A stretch of 64,000 nt of DNA from JAVVHH01 sp965276815 (GCA_965276815.1 CBDIBE010000006.1:293743-357742), one strand, 5' to 3'. Shown: positions 26,168 to 35,312, counted from the first letter of the stretch. The notes: generated by a model from the sequence alone, not told the origin. Program-made: numbers and translations.

Positions 26168-26942
26168 ACCAATGCAAGCTCCCCCACCCGAGCGGCTGAC
26201 CCAACTCCGCGACACCATCGCCCGGCTCGAGCGCGGCTCCGCCGCCCCGCACGCGCCGCCGCCGCTCCCGTTCGGCATTCCCCTGATCGACGACACCCTT
26301 CCCGGCGGCGGCTTGCCGCTCGGCGCGCTGCATGAAGTGGCCGGCGGCGGCGCCGATGCCGAGCACGGGGCCGCCGCCGCCCTGTTCGCCGCCGGCATCC
26401 TCGCCCGCATCCCCGGCCCCGTCCTTTGGGTCCTCGAGCAGCGCGACCTGTTCGCGCCGGGCCTCGCCGGCGCCGGCCTGCACCCGGACCGCGTCGTCTA
26501 CGCCCAGGCCGGGCGGCACGACGCCATGCTGGTCATGGAGGAGGGGCTGCGCCATCGCGGCCTCGCCGGCGTCGCCGCTGAAATCTCCGGCCGCATCACC
26601 CTTTCCGCCTCCCGCCGGCTGCAGCTCGCCGCCGAGGCCACCGGCGTCACCGCCCTGCTGCTCCGCCGCCCCCGGCACGGCGAGGCCGCGCTCGCCGGGG
26701 CAGTGGCGGCCGTCACCCGCTGGCGCATCGGCGCCCTGCCCTCCGCCCCGCCCATCCAGGAGGCGCCCGACGTGCCAGGCCTCGGACGGGTGCGCTGGCG
26801 CCTCGACCTGCTGCGCTGCCGCGGCGGACGGACCGGATCCTGGATCATGGAGGCATGCGATGCGACGGGTCATCTCGGTCTGGTTGCCCCATTGGCCGAC
26901 CGACCGGATCAGGCGGACATCCGGATCGGCGCCGCCGCCTGA
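26160..26942 (+). CDS. imuA: ImuA, SOS mutasome RecA-like protein
   Basis: Up to 260 residues. ImuA works with ImuB and DnaE2 in damage-induced mutagenesis. The RecA/SulA-like core is visible: FGIPLIDDTLPGGGLPLGALHEVAGGGADAEHGAAAALFA, then GPVLWVLEQRDLFAPGLAGAGLHPDRVVY, and LAGVAAEISGRITLSASRRLQLAAEATG. The more likely start is the ATG at 26172, because 26160 lies within the LexA operator. The 3' end overlaps imuB by 83 bp, giving a tightly coupled pair. Confidence 0.92.
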   Translation: MRTPMQAPPPERLTQLRDTIARLERGSAAPHAPPPLPFGIPLIDDTLPGGGLPLGALHEVAGGGADAEHGAAAALFAAGILARIPGPVLWVLEQRDLFAPGLAGAGLHPDRVVYAQAGRHDAMLVMEEGLRHRGLAGVAAEISGRITLSASRRLQLAAEATGVTALLLRRPRHGEAALAGAVAAVTRWRIGALPSAPPIQEAPDVPGLGRVRWRLDLLRCRGGRTGSWIMEACDATGHLGLVAPLADRPDQADIRIGAAA

Positions 26943-28383
26943 CCAGCCTCTGATCACCGCGGTACAGGACGGCAACCGCCGGGTCATCGCCGCCGCGGAC
27001 CAGGAAGCCGCCAAGCTCGGCCTGCGGCCTGGCATGGCGGTCGCCCAGGCCATGGCGGTCATCCCCGGGCTCGCCATCATGGACGCCGACCCCGCCGAAG
27101 ACGCCGCCTCGCTCGAGCGCCTCGCCCGCTGGTGCCACCGCATGACCCCGCTCGCCGCCGCCGATGGCGCCGATGGGCTGTGGCTGGAAGTCGCCGGCTG
27201 CGCCCATCTCTGGGACGGCGAGCGCCCCATGCTCGCCTATCTCGTGACCCGGCTGGCGCAAGACGGCATCACCGCTCGCGCCGCCATCGCCGATACCCCC
27301 GGCGCCGCCCACGCGGTCGCCCGCCACGGTACCGAGCCCGTCGCCCCCACCGGGGGCGCTGACATTATCGTCCCGCTTGGCGCCCAGGCCGACGCGGTCG
27401 CCGCCTTGTCGGTCCAATCCCTGCGCCTCGATGCCGAAACCGTCGCCACGCTCCGCCGCCTCGGCTTCGAGCAGGTCGCCCACCTCGCCCGCATCCCCCG
27501 CGCCCTGCTGGCCCGGCGCTTCGGCCCCGAACCCGGCCGCCGCCTGGACGAAGCCTACGGCCTGATCGCCGAGCCGCTGCGCCCGCTCACCCCCGAGGCG
27601 CCGCTCCAGCAGCATCTCCCCTTCCTCGAGCCGCTGCTCACCGCCGAAGCGCTCTCCGCGGCCACCTCGCTCCTGCTCACCCCGCTCTGCGCCGCCATGG
27701 AGCGCAACGGCCTCGGCGCGCGCCGGCTCGACCTCCTCTTCGAACGGGTCGACGGCGCCATCCAAGCCATCCGCATCGGCACCGCCCGCCCCAACCGCGA
27801 CGCCGCCCACCTCGCCCGCCTGCTTCTCGAGCATCTCGATAAGGTCGACCCTGGTCTTGGCATCGAGGCGATGCGCCTGGTGGTGCCGCTCGCCGAACCC
27901 CTCCGCTGGCGTCAGGACGACACGGGCGGCACCGGCGACGTCTCGAACTTGGTGGACCGCCTCGCCAACCGCCTCGGCGCCGACCGCGTCTACCGCGCCG
28001 CCCCGATGGAGAGCGACGTCCCCGAGCGCGCCGTCCGCCACATCCCGGCCCTCTCCAAGCCCGCCGAGAGTTCCTGGCCCAGCATCTACCCGGCCCCCAC
28101 CCGCCTCCTCGACCCGCCCCACAAGGTCGACGCCCTCGCCGCGCTACCCGACCATCCCCCCGCCGCCTTCACCTGGCGCCGCCACCGCCACCGCGTCCGC
28201 CGCGCCGACGGCCCAGAGCGGATCTATGGCGAGTGGTGGCATCAAGAGAGCGAAAACAAATCAGTAAGAGACTACTTTCGCGTAGAAGACGACCAAGGCC
28301 GCCGCTTCCTCCTCTTCCGCGAAGGCGACGGCGTCGACAACGCAACCGGCGATCTCGCCTGGTTCCTGCAGGGTATGTTCTGA
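26860..28383 (+). CDS. imuB: ImuB, Y-family polymerase-like mutasome protein
   Basis: 507 residues. Adapter that links ImuA, DnaE2 and the sliding clamp; related to Y-family polymerases but usually catalytically dead. It begins MRRVISVWLPHWPTDRIRR, the normal ImuB N-terminus in which the polymerase DxD is absent. Features include GLRPGMAVAQAMAVIPGL, ADGADGLWLEVAGCAHLWDGE and a HhH region (LRRLGFEQVAHLARIPRALLARRFG). A GGAGG ribosome site at 26849-26853 inside imuA fixes the start. Expected partner dnaE2 lies 1.6 kb downstream rather than adjacent. Confidence 0.94.
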   Translation: MRRVISVWLPHWPTDRIRRTSGSAPPPDQPLITAVQDGNRRVIAAADQEAAKLGLRPGMAVAQAMAVIPGLAIMDADPAEDAASLERLARWCHRMTPLAAADGADGLWLEVAGCAHLWDGERPMLAYLVTRLAQDGITARAAIADTPGAAHAVARHGTEPVAPTGGADIIVPLGAQADAVAALSVQSLRLDAETVATLRRLGFEQVAHLARIPRALLARRFGPEPGRRLDEAYGLIAEPLRPLTPEAPLQQHLPFLEPLLTAEALSAATSLLLTPLCAAMERNGLGARRLDLLFERVDGAIQAIRIGTARPNRDAAHLARLLLEHLDKVDPGLGIEAMRLVVPLAEPLRWRQDDTGGTGDVSNLVDRLANRLGADRVYRAAPMESDVPERAVRHIPALSKPAESSWPSIYPAPTRLLDPPHKVDALAALPDHPPAAFTWRRHRHRVRRADGPERIYGEWWHQESENKSVRDYFRVEDDQGRRFLLFREGDGVDNATGDLAWFLQGMF

Positions 28384-28557
28384 TAGCTTTCTCGACCAAG
28401 GCCCATGCCGGTATTCCCATCGCCGCCCCGGCCCGAGGCCCTAGCGCTCATGACCCCCCTGATACCAGGGCTCGCAAGAAGCGCAGGCGGATGATCCACG
28501 CCTTTGTTTTGGCGATGTGCACTTCGCAAACACAGCCATCCAAACAGGAACTTGGCC

Positions 28558-28758
28558 CTATGAGCAGCAGTCTTGCATCGGCGGGCAGCGCACCGTCCCA
28601 TACGAGCAGAAAACGCAGCAGTCTCCCGCCTTGGGCCTTAGCAGCGCGCCGCAGCTCTTGCACTCATAGAAAAACTGGCAAGCGTCTGTCGCCATTGTCT
28701 CAGTTTCAGCGTGCCCGCAGTCAGGGCAAGTGATCGTGGACCTACTTTCGAGCGGCAT
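28558..28758 (-). CDS. Cysteine-rich zinc-ribbon-like small protein (GDCCxFCSYG family)
   Basis: 66 residues with 11 cysteines. Two CxxC/CxxCG knuckles (ITCPDCGHAETETM and YECKSCGALLRPK) are followed by the block GDCCVFCSYGTVRCPP. This is a recognisable conserved small-protein family, often seen near mercury or other heavy-metal resistance genes, without an assigned function; it is probably a metal-binding protein. It lies antisense to and between imuB and dnaE2, splitting the usual SOS cassette. Confidence 0.75.
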   Translation of the reverse strand: MPLESRSTITCPDCGHAETETMATDACQFFYECKSCGALLRPKAGDCCVFCSYGTVRCPPMQDCCS

Positions 28759-28863
28759 TCTTCTTCGGCGCCTCCTGGTCGTCGCTCATTCCGGTCTCCG
28801 CAGGGAGTAGTAGGCGTTGGGATCGCGCACCTTGGTCGTGTGATGATGGAGTATCTGACGCTT

Positions 28864-29028
28864 CTATAGCCGGGAGAGCTTGGCCTTCGCGGTATAATAA
28901 CCAGCAGCGACCGAGGCACGCGCCTTGGCGATGCCCTCAGCCTCCCAAGCTTTTCGGCGCCGTCGGTCAGCTTCCGTCTCCGGCAGGTCGTCGGGCGCGC
29001 GATTGCCGGGGATAGGGGCAGTATCCAT
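28864..29028 (-). CDS. Antitoxin-like small protein, probably orphan or degenerate
   Basis: 54 residues: MDTAPIPGNRAPDDLPETEADRRRRKAWEAEGIAKARASVAAGYYTAKAKLSRL. The ETEADRRRRxAWEAExIAxARAS segment resembles antitoxins found upstream of RelE/ParE-type toxins, but the usual C-terminal toxin-binding end is replaced. After the TAG stop the same frame stays open for 24 more codons to about 28795. No toxin gene follows. Likely the remnant of a TA pair. Confidence 0.4.
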   Translation of the reverse strand: MDTAPIPGNRAPDDLPETEADRRRRKAWEAEGIAKARASVAAGYYTAKAKLSRL

Positions 29029-29115
29029 GATGCCAATGTAATCCTTCGTGCAGTTCCCTGCCAATGCACCCAAGCCCGGACCACATTCGTTGACCGCTCG
29101 AGCTTTGACCCAAGC

Positions 29116-29856
29116 TCAAGCCGCGAACCCGCCATCGATCGTCAGCGTCGACCCGGTGACCATCGAGGCTTCCGGCCCGGCCAAATAGGCCGCCATTGCC
29201 GCAACCTCCTCCGACTTCGCGTAGCGCGGGATCGCCATGAACCCCTTCAAAACAGTGGCGAACTCGGAATTGTCCGGATTGAGGTCGGTGTCCACCGGAC
29301 CTGGCGCGAGGGTGTTGATGGTGATTCCGCGCGGCCCCAAATCACGGGCGAAACCGCGCGTCAGGCCATGCACCGCTGCCTTGGTCGCGGCATAAATGGC
29401 CCCGCCCGGAAGCGGCATGCGCTCGCCGTTGACGCTGCCGATATTGATGATCCGCCCGCCCTGGCCCATGTGCCGCGCCGCCGCAATGGTCGCCGCATAG
29501 AGCCCACGGACGTTGATGTTGAACATCTTGTCGTAGGTCTCCATCGTCGCTTCGCTGATCGGCGCTGGCACGAACAGCCCGGCATTGTTGACCAGGATGT
29601 CCAGCCGCCCGAACGACGCCGCCACCTTGTCCACCGCCGCGATCACGGCTTCGGCGTCCGCCGCATCGGCCTGCACTGCCATCCCCCGATGGCTCAATGC
29701 CTCGATCGCATGCACTACCTTCTGCGCCGCCTCCGTACCTCGCACATAGGTAATCGCGACATCCGCACCCTCGAGCGCGAGCCGCTTCGCAATCGCCGCC
29801 CCGATCCCGCGCCCGCCGCCAGTGACCAGCGCCGTTTTGCCAGTGAGAGTCGCCAT
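29116..29856 (-). CDS. SDR-family oxidoreductase (FabG-like)
   Basis: 246-residue classical short-chain dehydrogenase. NAD(P)-binding TGGGRGIGAAIAKR, NNAG motif in ILVNNAGLF, catalytic Ser in INIGSVNG and YAATK (Tyr-x3-Lys). C-terminal GSTLTIDGGFAA. Closest to 3-oxoacyl reductase-like SDRs; substrate unknown. Divergent from dnaE2, with a LexA box between the two genes. Confidence 0.92.
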   Translation of the reverse strand: MATLTGKTALVTGGGRGIGAAIAKRLALEGADVAITYVRGTEAAQKVVHAIEALSHRGMAVQADAADAEAVIAAVDKVAASFGRLDILVNNAGLFVPAPISEATMETYDKMFNINVRGLYAATIAAARHMGQGGRIINIGSVNGERMPLPGGAIYAATKAAVHGLTRGFARDLGPRGITINTLAPGPVDTDLNPDNSEFATVLKGFMAIPRYAKSEEVAAMAAYLAGPEASMVTGSTLTIDGGFAA

Positions 29857-29934
29857 TGCCGCCTCCTGAGTGGTTCACCCCAAAATTTGCAGTATATACG
29901 CCTTTCCCACCAGGCAAATGGCCGGGGCCCCTAA

Positions 29935-29949
29935 GTTCGTGATTTGTTC
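29935..29949 (+). promoter_or_regulatory. LexA (SOS) box of dnaE2
   Basis: GTTC-GTGATTT-GTTC, a direct-repeat LexA operator of the alphaproteobacterial type (reverse of GAAC-N7-GAAC), 31 bp before the dnaE2 start. It lies 79 bp from the divergent SDR start and could affect both genes. Confidence 0.85.
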
Positions 29950-29979
29950 TGGGGCAGACTACAAGCTAAACCTTAGCGC

Positions 29980-32900
29980 ATGGTTTATGCGGAGCTGCAA
30001 GTCACCACGAATTATAGCTTTCTCCGCGGCGCCAGCCACCCGGAGGAGCTGTTCGCGCAAGCCGCCGCCTACGGTATCTCCGCCCTCGGCATCGCCGATC
30101 ACGGCACCGTCGCCGGCATGGTCCGTGCCTGGGAAGCCGCCAAGACCACCGAAATCCGCCTCGTCGCCGGCTGCCGGCTCGACTTGCGCGACGGCGCCGC
30201 CCTCCTCGTCTACCCGACCGACCGCCCCGCCTGGTCCCGCCTCTGCCGCCTGATCACCCTGGGCAAATCCCGCGCCGGCAAGACCGCCTGCGAGCTCGAT
30301 TGGGACGACCTCGCCGCCGGCGGCGACGGCCTGCTCTATATCCTGCTTCCCGATCAGCCCGACCAACGCCTCGCCACGCAACTCGACCGGCTCCGCGCCG
30401 ACGCCCCCGGCCGCGCCTACCTCGCCGGCACCATCCGCCGCCGGCCCGGCGACGCCACCCGACTGCACCGCCTCGCCGAAATGGGCCAGGCCGCCGGCGC
30501 CCCGCTCATCGCCACCGGCGACGTGCTCTATCACCACCCCGGCCGCCGCATCCTGCAGGACGTCGTCACCTGCATCCGCGAAGGCTGCACCATCGATGCC
30601 GCCGGGTTCCGCCGCGAGCGCCACGCCGACCGCCACCTCAAGCCGCCCGAGGAGATGGCCCGCCTGTTCGCCCGCCACCCAGCCGCCATCGACCGCACGT
30701 TGGAACTCGTCGAGCGCTGCCGCTTCGACCTCTCCGACCTGCGCTACCAATACCCCGAAGAGGCCGAAGAACCCGGCCGCTCGCCCCAGGACACGCTGGA
30801 GCGGCTCACCTGGGACGGCGCCGGGCAGCGCTATACGAAGGGCATCCCGGACCGCGTCACGGCGCAAATCCGGCACGAATTGGCCCTGATCCGGCAGCTC
30901 GAATACGCCCCCTACTTCCTGACCGTGAACAGCATCGTCCGCTACGCCCGCAGCCAGGGCATTCTCTGCCAGGGCCGCGGCTCGGCCGCCAACTCCGCCG
31001 TCTGCTACGTGCTCGGCGTCACCAGCATCGACCCCACCAGCACCGGCCTGCTGTTCGAGCGCTTTGTCTCCGCCGAGCGGCACGAACCGCCCGACATCGA
31101 TGTCGATTTCGAGCATGAGCGCCGCGAGGACGTCATCCAATGGGTCTATCAGCATTACGGCCGCGACCGCGCCGCGCTCTGCGCCACCATCATCCGCTAC
31201 CGCGCCCGCGGCGCCGTGCGCGAGGTTGGCAAGGTCCTCGGCCTCACCGAAGACGTCACCGGCGCGCTGGCCAGCCAGGTCTGGGGCTGGTCCGAGGAAG
31301 GCGTCGAGCCGCAGCACGCCGAGGCGCTGAACCTCAACCTCGGCGACCGCCGCCTGCGCCTCGCCCTTGACCTCGCGCAACAACTGATCGGCTTTCCTCG
31401 CCATCTCGGCCAGCACCCCGGCGGCTTCGTGCTGACCCGGGACCAGTTGGCCGACCTGGTGCCGATCGAGCCGGCCACCATGAAGGACCGCCAGGTCATC
31501 GAATGGGACAAGGACGACATCGACGCCCTGAAATTCATGAAGGTCGACGTGCTGGGGCTCGGCATGCTCGGCTGCTTGCGCCGCGCCTTCGATCTGCTGG
31601 TGGAGCACCGCGACACGCCGCTCGACCTGTTCAGCATCCCGCAGGATGACGCGGCGACCTACGCGATGATTCAGCGCGCCGACACGCTCGGCACCTTCCA
31701 AATCGAGAGCCGCGCGCAGATGTCGATGCTGCCGCGCATGAAGCCCAAGACGCTCTACGACTTAACCATCCAGGTCGCCATCGTTCGCCCCGGCCCCATC
31801 CAAGGCGACATGGTCCACCCCTACCTACGCCGCCGCGAGAGGCTGGAACTCCCGGAGTATCCGCACCCTGAGCTGCGCCAAGTCCTCGAAAAGACGCTCG
31901 GCGTACCGCTGTTCCAGGAACAAGCAATGCAGGTTGCCATCCGATGCGCCGGCTTCACCCCCGGCGAGGCCGACCAGCTTCGCCGTTCCATGGCAACCTT
32001 CAAAGTCACCGGTGGCGTGCACCATTTCAAAGATAAGCTCATAAACGGCATGATAGAACGTAAATATACTCCTGAATTTGCTAAAAAAACATTTAACCAA
32101 ATCGAAGGCTTCGGCAGCTACGGCTTCCCAGAAAGCCACGCCGCCAGCTTCGCCATCATCGCCTACGCCTCATCATGGATAAAATGCCACCACCCCGACA
32201 TCTTCTGCTGCGCCCTGCTGAACGCGCAGCCCATGGGCTTCTACGCCCCGGCCCAGATCGTCCGCGACGCGCGCGAGCACGGCGTCGAAATCCTTCCCGT
32301 CGACGTCAACCACTCTCGCTGGGACGGCGCGCTCGAACCAGGCGACGGCCGCTATCTTGCCGTCCGCCTGGGGCTGCGCATGACCAAGGGCCTGTCCGAA
32401 GCGCATGGCGTGCAACTCGTCCTGCGCCGCGGCGAGCACCCCTACGCCTCGATCGAAGAACTCTGGCGCCGCGCCGGCGTGCCCGTTGCCGCCCTCGAAC
32501 GCCTCGCCGAAGCCGACGCCTATAGCTCGATGCGCATCGACCGCCGCGGCGCAATCTGGGCGATCCGGGCGCTTGCCGACACCCAGCTCCCGCTGTTCGA
32601 AGCCGCCGACCGCGGCGAACCCGCCCCGGAGATCGTCGAACCTCCCGTCTTCCTGGCGCCCATGCGCCCTGGCCGCACCGTCGTCGAGGATTACGGTAGC
32701 GTCGGCCTCACGCTGCGCCGCCACCCCGTCGCCTTCGTCCGCGACGACCTGGCCAGCCAAGGCATGATCCACTGCGCCGACCTCGCCCGCATCAGCGACG
32801 GCAGGCGCGTCGTCATCCCCGGCCTCGTCCTGGTCCGGCAAAAGCCCGGCTCCGCCAAGGGCGTCATGTTCATCACCATCGAGGACGAGACCGGCATCGC

Positions 32901-33222
32901 CAACCTGATCATCTGGCCCAGCGTCTTCGAACGCCAGCGCCGCCTGGTGCTCACCGCCAGCATGATCGCCTGCCACGGCAAGCTGCAGAAGGAGAGCGGC
33001 GTCATCCACGTCATCGCCGACCGCCTGACCGACCTCTCCGGCTTGCTCCGCGAAGTCGGCGAGCGCGACGAGCCCGTCCTGCTCCCCACCGGCCGCGGCG
33101 ACGAAGCCCGTCATGGCGGAAGCCCCGACCAGCGCGAGAAGAGCTGGGCCCGCACCCGCGACATCTACTGCCCCGAACGCCTCTCGACGGGGATCAAGGT
33201 CCAGACCAGAGACTTCCGGTAA
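29980..33222 (+). CDS. dnaE2: Error-prone DNA polymerase III alpha subunit DnaE2 (ImuC)
   Basis: 1080 residues, full length. Translesion polymerase of the SOS mutasome. N-terminal PHP domain (YAELQVTTNYSFLRGASHPEELF, IADHGTVAG), polymerase core with catalytic aspartates in PPDIDVDFEHERRED, the DnaE2 segment ESHAASFAIIAYASSWIKCHHPD, a HhH region and a C-terminal OB fold (KGVMFITIEDETGIANLIIWPS). Its own LexA box and 1.6-kb separation from imuAB imply independent SOS transcription. The 3' end overlaps a convergent receiver-domain remnant by 29 bp. Confidence 0.97.
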   Translation: MVYAELQVTTNYSFLRGASHPEELFAQAAAYGISALGIADHGTVAGMVRAWEAAKTTEIRLVAGCRLDLRDGAALLVYPTDRPAWSRLCRLITLGKSRAGKTACELDWDDLAAGGDGLLYILLPDQPDQRLATQLDRLRADAPGRAYLAGTIRRRPGDATRLHRLAEMGQAAGAPLIATGDVLYHHPGRRILQDVVTCIREGCTIDAAGFRRERHADRHLKPPEEMARLFARHPAAIDRTLELVERCRFDLSDLRYQYPEEAEEPGRSPQDTLERLTWDGAGQRYTKGIPDRVTAQIRHELALIRQLEYAPYFLTVNSIVRYARSQGILCQGRGSAANSAVCYVLGVTSIDPTSTGLLFERFVSAERHEPPDIDVDFEHERREDVIQWVYQHYGRDRAALCATIIRYRARGAVREVGKVLGLTEDVTGALASQVWGWSEEGVEPQHAEALNLNLGDRRLRLALDLAQQLIGFPRHLGQHPGGFVLTRDQLADLVPIEPATMKDRQVIEWDKDDIDALKFMKVDVLGLGMLGCLRRAFDLLVEHRDTPLDLFSIPQDDAATYAMIQRADTLGTFQIESRAQMSMLPRMKPKTLYDLTIQVAIVRPGPIQGDMVHPYLRRRERLELPEYPHPELRQVLEKTLGVPLFQEQAMQVAIRCAGFTPGEADQLRRSMATFKVTGGVHHFKDKLINGMIERKYTPEFAKKTFNQIEGFGSYGFPESHAASFAIIAYASSWIKCHHPDIFCCALLNAQPMGFYAPAQIVRDAREHGVEILPVDVNHSRWDGALEPGDGRYLAVRLGLRMTKGLSEAHGVQLVLRRGEHPYASIEELWRRAGVPVAALERLAEADAYSSMRIDRRGAIWAIRALADTQLPLFEAADRGEPAPEIVEPPVFLAPMRPGRTVVEDYGSVGLTLRRHPVAFVRDDLASQGMIHCADLARISDGRRVVIPGLVLVRQKPGSAKGVMFITIEDETGIANLIIWPSVFERQRRLVLTASMIACHGKLQKESGVIHVIADRLTDLSGLLREVGERDEPVLLPTGRGDEARHGGSPDQREKSWARTRDIYCPERLSTGIKVQTRDFR

Positions 33223-33409
33223 CCTGCGCCTCCAACTCCGCCGCCCCGAACGGCTTGCGGATCACCCGCTCCCCACTATCCGGCGGCAGCAAACGCTCTT
33301 CCGCGTATCGCGTCATGAACAGGATCGGCAGGCCTGGCCACGCAAGCCGCACCTCCGAGGCCAACTCCACCCCATTCATCCCCGGCATCGCCACGTCAGC
33401 GATCAGCAT
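33194..33409 (-). pseudogene. Remnant of a response-regulator receiver domain
   Basis: 71 residues: MLIADVAMPGMNGVELASEVRLAWPGLPILFMTRYAEERLLPP...GERVIRKPFGAAELEAQV. This is the second half of a receiver domain (phosphoacceptor Asp in ADVAMPG, Thr/Lys positions in FMTRY and RKPF). The first half with the acidic pair is missing; the same frame meets a stop (TGA) about nine codons upstream. It resembles the receiver at the end of the phytochrome kinase at 45550 and may be left from a similar hybrid kinase. Confidence 0.75.
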
Positions 33410-33455
33410 GACCCGGCCGTAACCCGGCGTTCAAAAACCTCCCGCCAAAGGCCTG

Positions 33456-35303
33456 TTACGTTAGATTTAATTGGATACGGATCAACTCGCCGAGCGACCA
33501 CGCCTGAAACGGGCAGCCGCTTGGTAGATGTGGGGCATCGCCGTCCGCGATCTCGCTGACATGGCCGAGTCCGGCCGTATCGAGATGCGTCAAGAGCGGC
33601 GAAAGAAAGCGTGAGCTCGCCTCCTGCCTTGTCTGCGCCGTCGCGCCGTGCACGCGCAACCATGCCTCGACGAACGGCCCCATCAGCCAGGGCCAAACCG
33701 TGCCTTGATGATAGGCGGCGTCGCGCTCGCGCGGCCCTCCGCGATAATGCCCGGTATACGCAGGGTCGCCCGGCGCCAAGGTGCGCAAGCCGAGCGGCGT
33801 CAGCAGCTTCGCCTCCACCAGCGCCACCACCCTGGCCGCCTGCACCCCGTCGAGCAATGGCAGCGGCAGGCCGCCCACCGCGAGGATCTGGTTGGGCCGG
33901 ATGCTGCGGTCGACCGCGCCCGCCGCGCCTTCCACGTCCACGACATCGAACAGCCCGCCCGTCGCCTTGTCGGGGAATCGATCGAGAAACGCCGACCGGA
34001 CCTGCCGCTCCAGCCGATCCCAGCGCGCCGACCACGCCGCCCCGACATGCAGCGCGTTGATCCACAGCGCCTGCACCTCCACCGGCTTGCCCCGCCGCGG
34101 CGTCACCACCCAGTCGCCGACCCGCGCATCCATCCAGGTCAGCGCCACCCCGGGCGCACCGGACCGCAGCAGCCCATCCGCATCCGCCGCAATCCCATAT
34201 CGGGTGCCGTTCGCATAGCCGGTGAGGATCGCTTCGATCGCCGGCACGAGCTGGGCCGACGCCGCCGGCACGCGCGCCAGATACTCCGAAGCCACGATGA
34301 CGAACCACAACGAGGCGTCGACCGAGTTGAATTCCGGCGCGCCGCCCTGGTCGGGAAAGAAATTCGGCAGCATCCCCTCGCTGACCACGCCAGCCCAGGC
34401 GGCAAGGATCTGCCCGGCCGCCTCGAGCCGTCCGCGCGCCAGCATCAGCCCGCGCATCGATATGAAGGTGTCGCGCCCCCAATCGGTAAACCATGGATAG
34501 CCGGCAACGATCGTCAGCCCCGTGCCGCGCCGAACCAGATACTGGTCGGCCGCCCGATCGATCGGCGTCTTGCCGGACCGCAGTCCGCGCTCCGCCTCGA
34601 TCAGCACGCCCGGTGCAGGCCCCGGCGCCCCCGTCCGCAGCAGCAGCAAAGCCGGCCCGGCCGCCAGATCCCATTCCAGCACGCCGGGCGAGGCCAGATC
34701 CTCGATGCAATCCAGCCCCCGCGCCTGCTCCTCGGTGTAGAGAAAGCGCCGGTACCACTCGGGCTCATGCTGATAGGCGAAGCCGCCCTGTGCGGTGATC
34801 GGCGGCAGCCCGGCATACGGACGCCACGTCACCGCACCATCCGCCACTTCCGGCGTGAAGTTGAATGCCGGGTTCTCGTGATGCAGGGCATGATAATCCC
34901 GTCCCGAAAGCAGCGGCCGCACGAACAGCCGGCACGGCCCCGATCCCGCATAGGTCCAGCGGAGCGCGGTCCCCTCCGGCGTCACCAAGATCTCCTGCGT
35001 CACGCCGCCATCGGCCAGCTTGAACTCCCAGCGCGGCCAGGGATCCCGCGTGAACGCCCCAATCGCCCGCCACCCCTCCGGATACACCACCCCGGCCTGG
35101 TAGCGCTGCGTCGACAGGAAGCTCCGCCCGGAACCGGTCTCGACCCAAGCCTCGGCCCCGTTGACCAGGACGACGCGCCCAGTCGGCGGCGTGGTCGCTG
35201 CCAGCAGCAAGGCGTCGTAACGCCGCGTCCGCTCCCCGGAGACCGTCCCCGAAGCGAACCCGCCGCTGCCATCCGCCTCCAGCCACTCCGCGGTCAGCTC
35301 CAT
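33456..35303 (-). CDS. Glycogen-debranching-type amylo-alpha-1,6-glucosidase
   Basis: 615 residues. N-terminal GDE-like domain (EWLEADGSGGFASGTVSGERTRRYDALLLAAT...VLVNGAEAWVET) and C-terminal (alpha/alpha)6 glucosidase domain (YPWFTDWGRDTFISMRGLMLARGR, GMLPNFFPDQGGAPEFNSVDASLWFV, YHQGTVWPWLMGPFVEAWL). Acidic catalytic candidates sit in DWGRDT and in the final YHQGTVWPW region. Hydrolyses alpha-1,6 branches of glycogen or trehalose-type glucans. No other glycogen genes are near. Confidence 0.92.
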   Translation of the reverse strand: MELTAEWLEADGSGGFASGTVSGERTRRYDALLLAATTPPTGRVVLVNGAEAWVETGSGRSFLSTQRYQAGVVYPEGWRAIGAFTRDPWPRWEFKLADGGVTQEILVTPEGTALRWTYAGSGPCRLFVRPLLSGRDYHALHHENPAFNFTPEVADGAVTWRPYAGLPPITAQGGFAYQHEPEWYRRFLYTEEQARGLDCIEDLASPGVLEWDLAAGPALLLLRTGAPGPAPGVLIEAERGLRSGKTPIDRAADQYLVRRGTGLTIVAGYPWFTDWGRDTFISMRGLMLARGRLEAAGQILAAWAGVVSEGMLPNFFPDQGGAPEFNSVDASLWFVIVASEYLARVPAASAQLVPAIEAILTGYANGTRYGIAADADGLLRSGAPGVALTWMDARVGDWVVTPRRGKPVEVQALWINALHVGAAWSARWDRLERQVRSAFLDRFPDKATGGLFDVVDVEGAAGAVDRSIRPNQILAVGGLPLPLLDGVQAARVVALVEAKLLTPLGLRTLAPGDPAYTGHYRGGPRERDAAYHQGTVWPWLMGPFVEAWLRVHGATAQTRQEASSRFLSPLLTHLDTAGLGHVSEIADGDAPHLPSGCPFQAWSLGELIRIQLNLT

Positions 35304-35312
35304 CCGAGCAAC

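Noticed and set aside
29959..31701. 580-residue minus-strand frame rich in Ala, Gly and Val
   Set aside because: Mirror of dnaE2 codons; no motif, and dnaE2 is certain.
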